Shown here: positions 1 through 14,309 of the stretch, piece by piece | How positions within the stretch are numbered: the stretch's first letter is position 1 | Layout: the number at the start of each line of letters is the position of its first letter | DNA from: Piromyces finnis | Taxonomy: Eukaryota > Neocallimastigomycota > Neocallimastigomycetes > Neocallimastigales > Neocallimastigaceae | DNA length: 64,000 nt | Reading direction: 5' to 3' | NCBI GenBank assembly: GCA_002104945.1 | Contig: MCFH01000021.1 | Span: forward strand, 558,001 to 622,000 | Notes under the pieces: generated by a model | What the model was told of the DNA's origin: nothing | The model's input: the letters and a program-made list of their open reading frames with translations, nothing else | Databases searched by the model: none | Program-made: the position numbers and the translations under genes

Positions 1-576
1 AGTGATAGTATGAAAACTGATGCAGGTAAATTCCACATTACTCTTTATAACAATGTTTTTGAAAATTGTAAGGAGAGACTTCCAAGAGTCCGTTTTGGTA
101 AAGTTCATATATTTAATAATTACTATTATTCTACTACCGATAGTAGCAATGGATATAATTCTCTTTCAGCTGGATATTATAATGATCCAAAAGTTTTTGC
201 AAACTATTTCATTGGCTTAGGGGTTGAATGTGATATTACATCCCAATATAATTATTTCCTTTACGAGGGAACAGAAGATATTCCAGATTCAGAAACTATT
301 GTTGTTTATAGTTATGGTGGTTACACCTTTTCTGATGTTGGATCCTTGTATAATGGTCATACTTTCGATCCAGAAGCTATTGCTAACGAAAGTTTTGAAA
401 TTAAAAAAGCTTCTAGAATTGAAAGTGATGCTCTTAAAGGAAAAAATCCACCTGCTTGGACTAATGCCACTTTTAATAATAAATCATTTAATCCATCAGA
501 GTATTATGACTATGAAGTCATCGAAGATATGAATGTTATTTTATCTCTTGTTAAAAGAACCATTCCAGAATTTTAA
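1..576 (+). CDS. Pectate lyase, polysaccharide lyase family 1 (3' part of gene)
   Basis: The reading frame is open from the first base of the window to a TAA at 574-576, so the 5' part of the gene lies outside. The visible ~190 residues match the C-terminal half of a family-1 pectate lyase, a secreted enzyme that cleaves polygalacturonate by beta-elimination. Seen in sequence: DAGKFHITLYNNVFENC, a parallel beta-helix strand, followed by ERLPRVRFGKVHIFNNYY. This contains the RxPxxR signature (RLPRVR), whose arginine acts as catalytic base in PL1, and the usual VHIFNNYY strand after it. No intron, dockerin or membrane segment is seen in this part. Any signal peptide or cellulosome dockerin would have to be upstream. 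Pectin degradation fits a plant-biomass-degrading gut fungus. The gene is convergent with the splicing-factor gene downstream. The family call is firm; exact substrate is inferred. Confidence 0.85.
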   Translation, partial: SDSMKTDAGKFHITLYNNVFENCKERLPRVRFGKVHIFNNYYYSTTDSSNGYNSLSAGYYNDPKVFANYFIGLGVECDITSQYNYFLYEGTEDIPDSETIVVYSYGGYTFSDVGSLYNGHTFDPEAIANESFEIKKASRIESDALKGKNPPAWTNATFNNKSFNPSEYYDYEVIEDMNVILSLVKRTIPEF

Positions 577-640
577 TTCATATAAATAAAAATCAAAAAT
601 TTATATATTTATTTTAAACAAGGGAGAAATAGAATTAAAG

Positions 641-673
<33 letters not shown>

Positions 674-1274
674 ATTATTTATAGATAAAATAAAAATTTA
701 TAACAAAAAAAAAATTATACATATTTACTAATTAGAGATTATATAAAACTAATAATAGAATAAAAAAGGAAAAGGGATTTTGATAAATAGAAAAAGAAAA
801 TAACAATAAAATAAAATTTATAAAAAAGTAATTTTTAAAGTGTAAATTTTTTTTTGTTATTTAATCTTATTTTTTAAATATATTTTAATAATAATTCAAT
901 AATATTTATGTGACATACTAGGTTTATCCTATAATAATAAAGAAGAATAAAGCTTTTTTTTTTTTATATATAATTTTATTATGTGTACTTTTAATTTTTT
1001 TATTTTATTTATTTATTTTTTTTTTTATTTTTTGTACTAATAAATTTATACTATAAATTTACAGACAAATATATATTTTCTTAATTCATTTTATTATTAT
1101 ATTCACTACTATTATTATTATAAATAATAGAATTTAAATAATTAAAAAAAAAAAAAAAAAAAAAAGGTGTGTGTGTATGTGTAAAATGATATGTATAGAC
1201 AAAGAAATGAATGATTAATAAATAATAATAAAATTTTTATTGTAACGATATAATGAAATAAATTTCAATTTTGT
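577..1274. other. Convergent intergenic spacer with a 31-nt A tract
   Basis: AT-rich spacer between the pectate lyase stop and the stop of the minus-strand PRP17 gene. An uninterrupted A run spans 641-671, and shorter T and A runs follow. Both genes should terminate here, but no specific polyadenylation element stands out from the AT background. Confidence 0.6.
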
Positions 1275-2621
1275 TTAATCCCAGTATTTAATTAAACCAT
1301 CCCAACTACAAGTTGCTACTTTACTAGTTTCATGTGGATGCCATTCACAACCGACAACAGCAGCATTATGTGCCTTGAATTTCCTAAATATTATAATGAA
1401 AAATAAAAATATATATATATATATATATATTAATCAAAAAAAATTTAAATTTTTTTTTTTTTATTCATTTAAATAATTGCTTAATTAATTTTTAAATAAA
1501 CTTACTTATATAATTTACAAGTTTTCCAATCCCAGAAGAACATTTTACCTTCAGAATCACCACTCATTAAGAAATGACCATCTGGTGAAAAGTTAACTTG
1601 ACATGAAAAACCAGCCACTAAATGACCAGTGAAACGTTTCTTATAATTCATACGGAATTTATCTTTAACAGAATAAACTTGAACTTGATTATCCATAGAT
1701 TGGCAAGCAATATATTTACCATTTGGATGAACGGAAACACTTGGTATAGCATGCATACTTGGTTCAGCAATATATTTAATAACAACAGGAATATCGTATT
1801 CCCATACACGAAGAGTTTTATCATCACTTGTAGTAACAAAACGACGGTTATTATCAACAAATGTAATTGTATTAACAGCACCCAAGTGTTGATTATATTC
1901 TTGAACTATTTCACCTGAATTTATATCATATTGATAAATCTTTTTATCAGAACAACCAGTAAGGAAAATATTTTGTTTATCTTCATCTGGATTAAATCTT
2001 ACACAATATGGTGTTTTATGATTTGTAAATTTTGAAATACATTGACCTATTTTTTTAATTATATTAATATACATGTTAATACTCAAAATAAAAATAAATA
2101 AAAAGGTGAACTTTGAGAAATTTATCTATTCTTTATACATTTTTTAACTTTTTATCATAATATCATAATTAACATGAGTTATTATAACTTACCAGTTTCA
2201 GTATCCCAAATTTTTAAATATTTATCAAAACTTGCTGTGATAAACTTTCTACCATCATTAGTGAAACATATATCTCTAACACCCTTTGTATGACCTAAAT
2301 ATGTTCTAAGGCATTGTCTGTTATTATAAACATCCCAAAGCTTTTATATAATATTTTTTTTTAATGATTAGTAAATATTTATGTATATATTTATATTATA
2401 TATTGTGTAATATTGACGAAAACCTACCTTAACTTTAGAATCCATACTACAACTAAGTAATAAATGGCCACTTCCAGGGAAGAAACGAATAGCGTTGACA
2501 GCTTTGGTATGACCAGACCTTTTATTAATAATATAAATTTGATTAATTATATTATTAGTATTAGTATTATTATTAGTAGTAATAGTATAAGAATAATTTT
2601 AATTTTATTTATCTTTGTTTA

Positions 2622-2656
<35 letters not shown>

Positions 2657-4628
2657 TAAACAAATAATCCTAAATATTAAAAAAGATAAAAAAAAATATA
2701 AAATTAATTTATTACCAAGTATGTATTAATTTTTTTGGAATGAAGCATTCGTTGTTGCCTGGTTCTCCATTTAAATCTATACCAATATCTTGAGGAACAT
2801 GCATATAGGTACGGCCTTGATAATCATACATTGATTTACCATGGAAAATTGTTCTTTCTGATGGTCCTTCATCTGTTTTAGCTTTCTTTTCTTTAGAACC
2901 CTCTTTAGATTCTTCATATGCCTTAAGTTCTTCCTATTATTTTTTTTTTAAAAAAAAAAATAATAATAAGCATTATATAAATATATATATATAGTTTAAT
3001 AAACTTTAATGGATATATATTATATATTTATCGAAATTATATTATTCTAACCTCAGTAGCACCATGAAGTTCACCAATGGTTTCGCCTTCATAACCAGCC
3101 CATGGGCCTAAATAATTATCTATATCAGATGGATTACCCATTTGCTTTCTCTTCTTCTTTTTTGCAGTTTTATCTGCCTTCTTTTTATTAAATATAGTTT
3201 CACCTTTTTATATTAAAATTTTAAAGGATTGAAAAATATATAATATTAATAAATATACTTTTTCAATAGCAATAATAATAATAGTAAATAATAAAAGTTA
3301 AAATATAATAATAATTTTATTAATTTACCATTAGCATTCAATGCTTTTTCTACATTTCCAATATATTCAGTTCCTGTTATATCATTTGGATTAAGTGCAT
3401 ATTTGAAATTTTGAAAAGTACGTTGTTGTTCTGTAAAATTAAAATCACTAATTGAATGTTTTTCAAAATATCCTAAAAAAAAATATAAAGAAAATAAAGA
3501 AATATAGATTTATTTAGTTAATAAATTACACATATATATTTCTAATTTATATTTCTAATTTATATAATAAATATATTAATTGTTTTTACCAGCTGGGGTA
3601 TTTTTATTTTCTAAACCATTTTCATTAGCTTCTGGATTGAATGGGTTTGCTGGACCTACAAATGGTTTAACTAAATCTTTATATGGAATATTATGTGTAA
3701 TTTCTTTTGTTCCTTTTGGTATTAGATGCTTCCAAGAAGATATTTCCTTTTATATTTTAATATAATTTATATTATAAATATAATTTTTAATATAAAGTAA
3801 GCAAAAATAAATATTATTCTTAATTTTTTATAAAATTAAATTTTTATATGTATTAAAATGATTATTGATGAATTTTATATTCTGAGAAAAAAAAAAATCT
3901 TTTAATTGATTTTTATTAAGTCCATTTAAAAATTTTGATACAATTATCACTTTTTTATTCTTAGTTCAACGTTATCCGTATTATTCTTTAATTATATTTT
4001 ATTGTTTTTTTTTTAAATATATATATATATATAAAAAATCAAAATAAACTATGATAAAAAAAAAAAGATTAAATAATTTATTATAAATTAAATTTCTAAT
4101 TTCATTAAATGTATTATTTAAATTTTAACATTATTTTATTGAAATTTCTTCAAACTATAGTTACTATCTTGTATTATTATGAAAAGGTCCATTTTATCAT
4201 TATTTTATATGTAAATATATTTAAATGTATATTTGTTGTTATATTTTATAATAATCTTTGAAATATTATTTTATACTGTTTAAAATGAAGATTTCAAAAT
4301 CTGATATAATTTGATTATGTTTTAATTCTTTTTTTCATATTTATAAATATAGCTTTAAAATTCATTAATTGCAAAATAACAAATAGAAATGAATATTGAT
4401 TTATTTCATTGTGGGGATTATAATAAGTTTTAATTCTCTAACAATTATAATAATTATGACATTTAATTGGCTATAGAAAAAAAAAAAGAATTTTATATAA
4501 ATTATTACTTCAACATCAACAGCTGGAGCTGCTACAATTGCATCTTTTTTTTCCTGAATGTTTTGTTTAATTTGGTTTTCTTCTTCTTGATCACTATCTG
4601 ACTGATAATTTGCAATTAAATTTTCCAT
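1275..4628 (-). CDS. PRP17: Pre-mRNA-splicing factor PRP17/CDC40, WD40 protein, nine exons
   Basis: Spliceosomal WD40 protein needed for the second step of splicing. Exons consistent in phase and in GT-AG borders: 4628-4509, 3746-3590, 3472-3329, 3203-3052, 2933-2716, 2518-2428, 2340-2193, 2046-1506 and 1383-1275, giving 559 residues, close to the human protein. The N-terminal part carries the family landmarks GPANPFN, a lysine-rich stretch, then [30 protein letters not shown] and [10 protein letters not shown]. About seven WD40 repeats run from residue ~264 to the end, including [37 protein letters not shown] and the terminal DGLIKYWD before TAA. Introns are short except the first (762 nt). 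The start is the ATG at 4628-4626, preceding an acidic [18 protein letters not shown] stretch. Exon borders were set by hand; identity is secure. Confidence 0.93.
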
Positions 4629-6320
4629 TTTATATAATTATTTTTATTTTTTATTATATAATAAAATTAAAATTATAATTTTGAGTTAAAAAAAATATAT
4701 ATATATGTAAAATACTACTTTTTAAAATAAAATTTTAAATTATTATCCATCATTAATTTGATTTTTTTTTTTTTAATAGAGAATGTTATATTTTTATTAT
4801 TAAATAAGATTCAATTCAGCATTAATTAATGTTTAAATAACATTATTTTAAATTTATCACGATATATCATATGATATTTTATTTAATTTATTTATTATAA
4901 TTTACAATTTAAGATTTTTTTTATATAATAACTTTTTTTCTTTCTTTTTTTTTTTTTTTTTTTATTTATTATTATATAATAATTTAGAATGAAAGAAACA
5001 AAAATATTAATATAGAAAAACGTTAAAAATAATATTATAGAACTAAAATAAAATAATGAATAATAATTATATAATAAAGTAATAATTTTTTTAAACGTCT
5101 CTTTATAAAATACAATAAATATAAATTAATATTTCGATACAAGATAAAATTATTATAATAATTTTATTATTAGATATATATTTAATAATAACAATAATAG
5201 AAGAAAAAAAAAAAGGTATATATCATTAATTAAATAGTTTTTTAAGATCCAAAAATAAAAGACTTCTTTAAAAATAAATTTGTAAGTAAATTTTATTTAT
5301 TTATTTATTAATAATAAATAATAATTGTAAATATATATCCCATTTTTAAGTATTTCATTAATATATTATTTTTTATTTATTTATTTTTATCAAATAAAAA
5401 CATAAGCTTTTTTTTTTTTTTTTTTTTTACAATAATGAACTATAAAAAATTTATTTAAAATTTCAATATTATATTATTATTAAAATTAGATATATCAATG
5501 TTTAAAAAAGGAACATTGTTATATAAAATAATATTGTTGGTTTTGTTTTCTTTCTATTTTAGGATATAAAAAAGTTGAAATTTAGTTTTCGTATTAATAA
5601 CAAAAAAAAATAAAAATTATAAAAGAAATTGAAAAAGTTTGTAAAAAAAAATTTTTTTATACAGAAAAATTTATTTTACTGCATTTTTAATAAACCCTAT
5701 CAATTTATAAAATAAATGTTTTAAAAGTTATACAATAAAAAAAAAAGTTGTCTTTTTATTTATTGTTTTTGTATTCCCATAATTTCAAACTTTTAAAATT
5801 TACTCCAATTTAATACCACAATAAGTAAAAATATATAATAATGTATAATACATCTAAAGATTTCATTATTCTTATTTAATTTTGAATTTCAAAAAAAAAA
5901 AAAAAAAATACTTTTTTTTTTTAATAATTAATATATAATTTGCTATAGATATATATATATATATAAATTATAAATAATAAACAATTCTTTTGGTCTCTTC
6001 TTTATGCTTGGTTCGGTTTACATTTATTCTTATTATTTAGCAATTTATTAAAATGATGTTGATAGATACATTTTTACCAGAAATGTCTTTTTTTATCATT
6101 ATTACATTTATATGCTAAATTTTAAAATCTTTTTTTTTTTTTTTAATTTTTCCTTATATATTTCTTTCTATTGAAAACTGATAAATTTATAAATTATTAA
6201 TTAAAATAAATAATAAAAAAAAAAAACAAATATTACGAGATATGAATTGTTAAAGCATTAAATATAATGATTTCAATTTTATATAATTTGATAAATGGCA
6301 ATAGATTTCTTATTATTAAT
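4629..6320. other. Spacer: PRP17 upstream region and E2 downstream region
   Basis: AT-rich spacer of 1.7 kb holding the presumptive promoter of the minus-strand PRP17 gene and the 3' flank of the ubiquitin-conjugating-enzyme gene. It contains many T or A tracts (for example 4945-4964 and 5408-5428) and short AT dinucleotide runs. No ORF, RNA gene or clear regulatory element is recognisable. Confidence 0.5.
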
Positions 6321-7718
<1,398 letters not shown>

Positions 7719-10700
7719 GTTGTTTTCTATTAAATTTATAAATTGAAAAAAAGAAATTATATTTATTATTTTATTTTCATTTTGAATTTATTTATTTTTA
7801 ATCAATCCTTGTACAGTTTTACTAATTTTTTTTAAAAAAAAAAATCTTAATTTTTCTATGAAAATTTTATTATTATAAAATTCTAATTAATAAAAAAACT
7901 ATGGTTAGGATGATGGTTTTTAGATTAATTTTATAAAATAGATCTAATTCTCATCTAAATTATAGTTAATAATTTCTACTTTATTTATTATTATTATTAT
8001 TTTTTTTTTTTTTTTTTTTGGATTTATAAATAATTTTTATATAATATCTTTCAACATTTATTTTTAATAATTAACATTCAATATATTCTTTTGAAAAGAA
8101 ATAAAAAAAACTTTTTTCTTTTTTTTTTATTTATATTATAAAAACATAATAATCATTAATTATTCATTGACAACCATGTTTTATTTTATTTCTATTTCTA
8201 TCTAATTTCAAAAGAAAAAAGAAAAAAAAGAATTTATGATTATTTGCAATTAAAATTAAATCAAAATTTCAACTTTTAATGATTTTGAAATATGAAAGCA
8301 TTATTTAATTGAATATTGAAAACGTTATTATACTCAAATATATATATATATATCTTGAATATTGATTCTAAAATTATCGAATTATTAACTATTTTACATT
8401 TATTTTCATAATTACATACAATATTTCCCAATAATTTTATTATAATTATAATAAAAAAAATGCTAATATACCTTTATATTACAATTCAAAATTAAATTAG
8501 AAAAAAAATAAATAATAAATTATACTATAATGTTATACTGATTCTAAATTGAAAATAAATAGATATAAATAATGATATAACTATAGACAATGATAAAGTA
8601 TTTATCAATTAGTTCAAGTTACTGGATAAAATATGAATTTCAATAATTAAAGGATAAAATAAAATAAAAAAAAAAAAAAAAGTAAAAATTCAAAAAAAAA
8701 AAAAAAATTTAAATATAAAAAAAAATATATATTAAAAATTTAAATTAATAAAAGTAAAATATTAAAAATGTATATGTACATATATTAATATATTAAATGT
8801 ATATATTTTAATATATTTATAATATACAAAGAAATTTTTTTTTAATCAATATTAATTGAACAAAGAAAAAAAGTGCTTTATATTTAACTTTATTCTCTTA
8901 TGTTTTATTGTACTCATAATCGGTTAATTTAATACTTTTTTTGCTTTTATTAATCAGTATTATTATTAAAAAAAAAGGAATAGGATTATACCTGGTTATT
9001 ATTTTATTGTCTTTTTTAATTTTTAAATATATATATATATTTATTTTTTATATTATTTAATATTGTAAAGATTTTTTTTAAAAATCCATTGGTCATCCCT
9101 AGTTTAAAAATGATTAACTATAAATTATAATTATTGAAAAAAATGTGTACAACGTGTACAATAGAGTTTAAATTTCTTATTTTTTTTTAACTAATAAAAA
9201 AAAAGAAAAAAAAAATATTAAATTACAAAAATAATAATAGATGTATAAAAGCATATGAATAAATTGTGGTTAATTAATAATGTGTTAACATTTGACATGA
9301 TGAAGTATGTAGTAAAAAAAGATAAAAAAAAATCAACCTTATAAATCAATAGAGAAGAAATATTAAATAATTATATATATATTTAAATAATAAAATTTCA
9401 CATATTGACATATTGATTGTTTATTAATATAATTAAATTTTAAAATTCGATCATTCTACATTGAGTAACATTGAATGTGTTATCAATTTATTAAGAAAAT
9501 TGAAATAGTATTATATAGAAAAATCATTTTATAATTACATATTAAAATATCTTATTATCCTTTTTTTTTTTTAATCAAATTACATTTTTGAAATATTAAT
9601 GTTACAAGTAATATAATTGATTTTTTAAGGGAAAAGGTGCATAAATATAAAATATTAAAGTGTAAATGAAATTCTTTAAATCACAAACAAAATTTAAATG
9701 TATTTTTAATAACCAGTACTTTCTGAATAAAACTACTTGTATTGTATGTTTAATAATGAATAAAATTCAACAAAAAGGAAAAGAAAGACCAAATGTACCT
9801 ACTATCACTAATTAAATATATCCACTTTAATATAAGAATATTATAAAAATATTTGAAATAATATCACCGCTTTATTATTCTCACTTTAAGTTTTTTTTAT
9901 TATTATTATTTAAATACGAATTAATAATATTTATTTTCCAATGAAAAAAAGGAGTTATATTTATTATTATCATTTTATTCAAAAGATGTTTAATTATAAT
10001 ATTTGAAAAGGTTATAACAACTAATTTAGATATATAAAATTAAAAAACCTTATGAAAATATCACAAACCAAAACTGGAAAATTAAATGAATATAAAATAT
10101 ATATTAATTTTTTTTAATATTAAATATTAATTTTTACTCCATGTTTTAAAGTTTGCTTTAATTTATAATAATTCAAGTTACTACAATTATTAAAAAAAAT
10201 GTCACATATAAAATAAATCTATTTATTAAAACTTTTAATTATTATGTGATAAATATATAAAAGTGAGGATAATTTACTTATGATAATTAATATATAAATT
10301 AAGCATGATTAATTACTTTTTTAAATAACAATACCACTTTTACTACAATAACAAATTAAAATGTAATAGTCTATTCTTTTGTAATGTCTAAAAATGTATT
10401 AGAAAAAAGTCATAAATATATTTTATTATATATTTTTATTTATATTTTTGTTTTTTAAAACCATTTTTTAAATATGTATTTAAATTTATTATTTTAAATA
10501 TTCCCTCTAATTTATACTTTATTTCATCGATAATATCATATTAGTTCATAACTAAATATATTTATATTTATATTTGTTTAAAAATAATTAAATAATATTA
10601 AAAGTTTTTTTTTATTTATCTTAAAATATATCGTTGAGCTTTTATAATGTAGAATAATTATTTTGTAATAATTATTTATATTTAAGTTAACTAATGTCCA

Positions 10701-13700
10701 ATACTTTTTTATATTTATCAGACGCCTTTCACAATAATTTATAAAAGTATTAATAATACTTCTACATAAAATTAATTAAAATAAAGTAGTTATTTTATAT
10801 TATTTATTATATAATATTAATTATATAATATGAAATAGATATACCCTATTAAAATGAAAAAAGAAGAAACTAAATTAATGTCATTAATAATAATTAATTA
10901 AAAGGTATTTAGTTTATAGAAAATTTTTAATTTTTACTAATTAAAAATTAAAAATTATTAAATAATTATTATTTTATAAAGCCTATAAAACAGTTATTAT
11001 TTAATAATTGTTTTATAGGTTTTATAAAGTATAATTATACAACTAATTAAAAGTTTTGAAAAAAAAAAATTTAACTATAAAGAGTATAATATAACCAATG
11101 TCCAAATATATATTATAGAAGTAATTGAAATTAAAAATTTAGTACTTAATTTTAATACTTATTAAAAGAAATATTTAATTCATTTATTGTTTTATTCTCT
11201 TTTTTTCTCTTTTTTTTTTTTTTTGAAATAAAATTCTTAACTTTAATTAAATCATATTTAATACATAATTTTAATATAAATTAAACTTTGTGAAATTTTT
11301 AAAGTTTCATATTTTATTTATAATTAAAAAAATAATATTAATTAAAAAAAGTTTTTTTATTAATTAAAATTGTTAAGAACTTCTATTTAAATAATCAAGT
11401 AAGGATAAAAAAACTTATTAAATACTTTTTTTATTGTTATTTAAGTATGTTTATAACTAAACAATTGTTATTTGGTCATAACAAAAATCATTCTATTAAA
11501 GAAATCATTCCATAGCACTCTTTATACTTTCTTCAAATAATCATAAAAACAATTTCAATTATTAACCTGTATTTTTATATATATAATAATAATGACTTGG
11601 TTTTACTCCTGTAACATTTATCTTATATTTAGTTTATGGAGTAAAGTTAATTACTATTTTGTTATTATACTCAACGTTTTTTTTGTAAAGTACAAAAATA
11701 AAAAGGTAAAACTATTTCTTTTTTTACTAAAAGAAAACAACAAAATTAATATATTTAAAAAACTACTATTAATTTTAATTCAAATTTTAATTAGCTTTTT
11801 GATGAATAAATAGTTTAAAATTTAATATATATTTTATCCAAATAAGGAAATTATCAAAGTGTGACATCATGAATATATTTCCAATCGAATCAAATGAATA
11901 CTTATCATATATTATAATATATTTTAGCAAACAACAGAATTGCTCTTTTTTTTTTTTTTTGATATAACTTTTTCTATTTTGATGGAAAATAAGTCAAATA
12001 GTTTGAGCCATCATTTTTAATGAATGTATCACACGTTAATGAGTATAGTTCATACTATTTAGTTGAAATACTTATAAACTATTTATATAGTCAGATAACA
12101 ACAAATGTGTAATATTGATAGTATAAATTATACTAATCTCTCTTTTATTAGTAGTAATTTGTACATAAAATTACAATAAATATTAATGATATAAAATAAA
12201 CCTAGAATACTGAATATACTTTTTTAAATAATTATATTTTATTATTATTAAATACCTTAATTTAAACTCTCTTTTATAAACATAAAAAAAGGTCATTTCC
12301 ACCTTTTTTAAAATTTAATCATTGAAATTCATAATGCAAAGCGTTTTTTCTGTTTTTTAAAACATAATTAAATAATATATTATTATATATATTACAATAT
12401 ATTGAATTAAATTAAATTATATAGTTCAAATGAATATAGTTTAATTAAAATTAAAAAATTAATTATGTAAAATATATTAATTAGTTATATTATATATTAT
12501 TATTATATTTTAATATATTGTCAAACCATTTTAATTGTTGAATGATCCTACTTTTAAAAAATATACATACATAATATTAATATTATATAAAAAAAAAAGA
12601 GAATGATATATTAATTAGTAATAATATTTAAAGCATTCTTTTTATGGTAATTATTATGCATAATAGTAAATGTTTTATAGCATCATCAATATACATTCAA
12701 AAGAAAATTTTAGGTTGATATCCCATTCTATGATTAATACTTTCTTTTAAATGATACTTTTTACATATGATATCTTTTTTTTTTTTAAAAAAAAAAAAGG
12801 CATTTCAATTCTATTTCAATATATTCAACTATATTTATTCGTATGGAATATGAGTATATTATAATATATACTATCCTATATATTATTTAATTTGAAATTT
12901 TATGTTTACTTTTCAATATTACTTTAATAATAAATTATTTAATATAATTTATATTATTCATATTGAATTGTATTATATTCAATTATATTTAAGACGAGTT
13001 TTTACATTTATTTTATATATATTAAGAATAAATTCTATATTTTATATCTTTTTTTTTTTAAAAAAATTACCAAATAAAAGAAATAAAAAATTTCCAAAAT
13101 TTTCATATACAAGAATATATATTTAATTTTCTTTAAATAGTAATTATAAAATTAAAAAAAAATAGAAATATATAATTTTATATATTTCATTTCTCATTTT
13201 AATGGTTTAAAAGAAGAAGAAAGCAAAACATAAAATAATATATATTTAAAACTCTTCAATACTAGATACAAGGTGTTTTACAATAAGATAGTAAAATTAG
13301 AGTAAAAAAAAAAAGTAGTGCTCATTCATTAATTCTTTTCTATAACAAAAAAAAAAAAAAAGCATTTGCTTTATAAAATAAAGAAGAAGAAAAAAAAGGC
13401 AATTTTGAAAACAATATAGAAAATAATAAATCAACATAAAAATTAAAAAAAAAAATAGAAATTTAAAAGTAAAATTAATAATTTAATGATTCACTAAAAC
13501 CTTTTAATAATAAAGTTACAATCATTTAATTTTTTAGTCTATTTTTTTTTTAACAATAACACTTTTTTTTTTTTTTTTTTTTTTACAACGGAAAAGATAT
13601 ATAATACATTTAGTATTGAAATTTAATTCGAAACAAAAATAAAAAAAAAAAATTAAATTTGTATATTAATATATAAAATTATACAAGTATACTGTAAAAA

Positions 13701-14309
13701 AGAAGAGAAAAGGAGTTTTAATTATATATAAAAGAAAAAAAAATAATAATAATAACTAACAAAAAAATATTTTATACGGAAAGTAATTATATGAATCATT
13801 TTAATAATAAAACATATTTACATTCATACATTTCAACAACCAAACTAAAAATAAATTATTTTTTTAATAATAAATTATTATAAAACCAAGAAATTTAAAA
13901 TTAAACCATTAAAATAATAATTAAAAAATTAAAAAATTTTGAAATAAAATTATTATAAAATGAAAAAATATTAAAAAAAAAACTTACAAAATTTTAAAAA
14001 TATTCTTTAAAGAAATTAAATAGTATTCTAATAAATTTTAAACTAAAATTTTTATTCAAAATAAAAAAATAAAAAAATATTATAATTGTTTTTTATTTTT
14101 TTTTCTTTTTCTATTTTATTAAATTTTCATTATTTTTTGATATTATCTTTTATTATTATTTTTTTTATAAAAAAAAAAGAAAAAAAAATAGTATTAAACT
14201 TTTTCAGCGTATATATAACTTAATTTTTATATATTTATATTTTTAATAAAAAGAAAAGAAAAGAAAAATAGTTTTTTTATTTTTATATTTAATAAAAAAA
14301 AAAAAAAAA
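7719..14309. other. Gene-poor AT-rich region, divergent promoters at its two ends
   Basis: A 6.6 kb interval between the divergent E2 (-) and coiled-coil/LRR (+) genes. It is dominated by A/T tracts and short AT repeats. The small ORFs inside (for example 11592-11813 and 12902-13126) consist of Asn/Ile/Tyr/Phe/Lys-rich low-complexity sequence expected by chance at this composition. The one element that stands out is the hairpin with flanking direct repeats near 11.0 kb, listed separately. No tRNA, rRNA or protein remnant was recognised. Confidence 0.55.
10972..11029. repeat. Near-perfect 38-bp hairpin flanked by 10-bp direct repeats
   Basis: Positions 10982-11019 form an inverted repeat: an 18-nt arm starting CCTATAAAACAG, a 2-nt loop, and an arm ending TTGTTTTATAGG, with one C-T difference that is a G-U pair in RNA. 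Identical 10-mers TTTTATAAAG lie directly on both sides (10972-10981 and 11020-11029). The arrangement resembles a tiny MITE-like foldback insertion with a target duplication. Chance is possible in such AT-rich DNA, but the GC-bearing ends make it less likely than for pure AT palindromes. Confidence 0.5.

Noticed and set aside
577-671. A 31-nt A run 65 nt after the pectate lyase stop, as if the gene were a retroposed cDNA with a poly(A) tail
   Set aside because: Long A and T runs are everywhere in this window, including inside introns and spacers, and no target duplication can be tested because the 5' end is outside.
2464-2667. Plus-strand ORF at 2464-2667
   Set aside because: It overlaps a well-supported PRP17 exon on the other strand and then runs into intron A/T tracts.
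9140-9165. GTGTACAACGTGTACAA near 9.15 kb as a regulatory dyad
   Set aside because: Short, isolated and far from any gene start, so nothing supports function.
11592-13126. Small ORFs at 11592-11813 and 12902-13126
   Set aside because: Their products are Phe/Ile/Tyr/Asn/Lys-rich low-complexity chains expected by chance in AT-rich DNA, with no motif or splice context.
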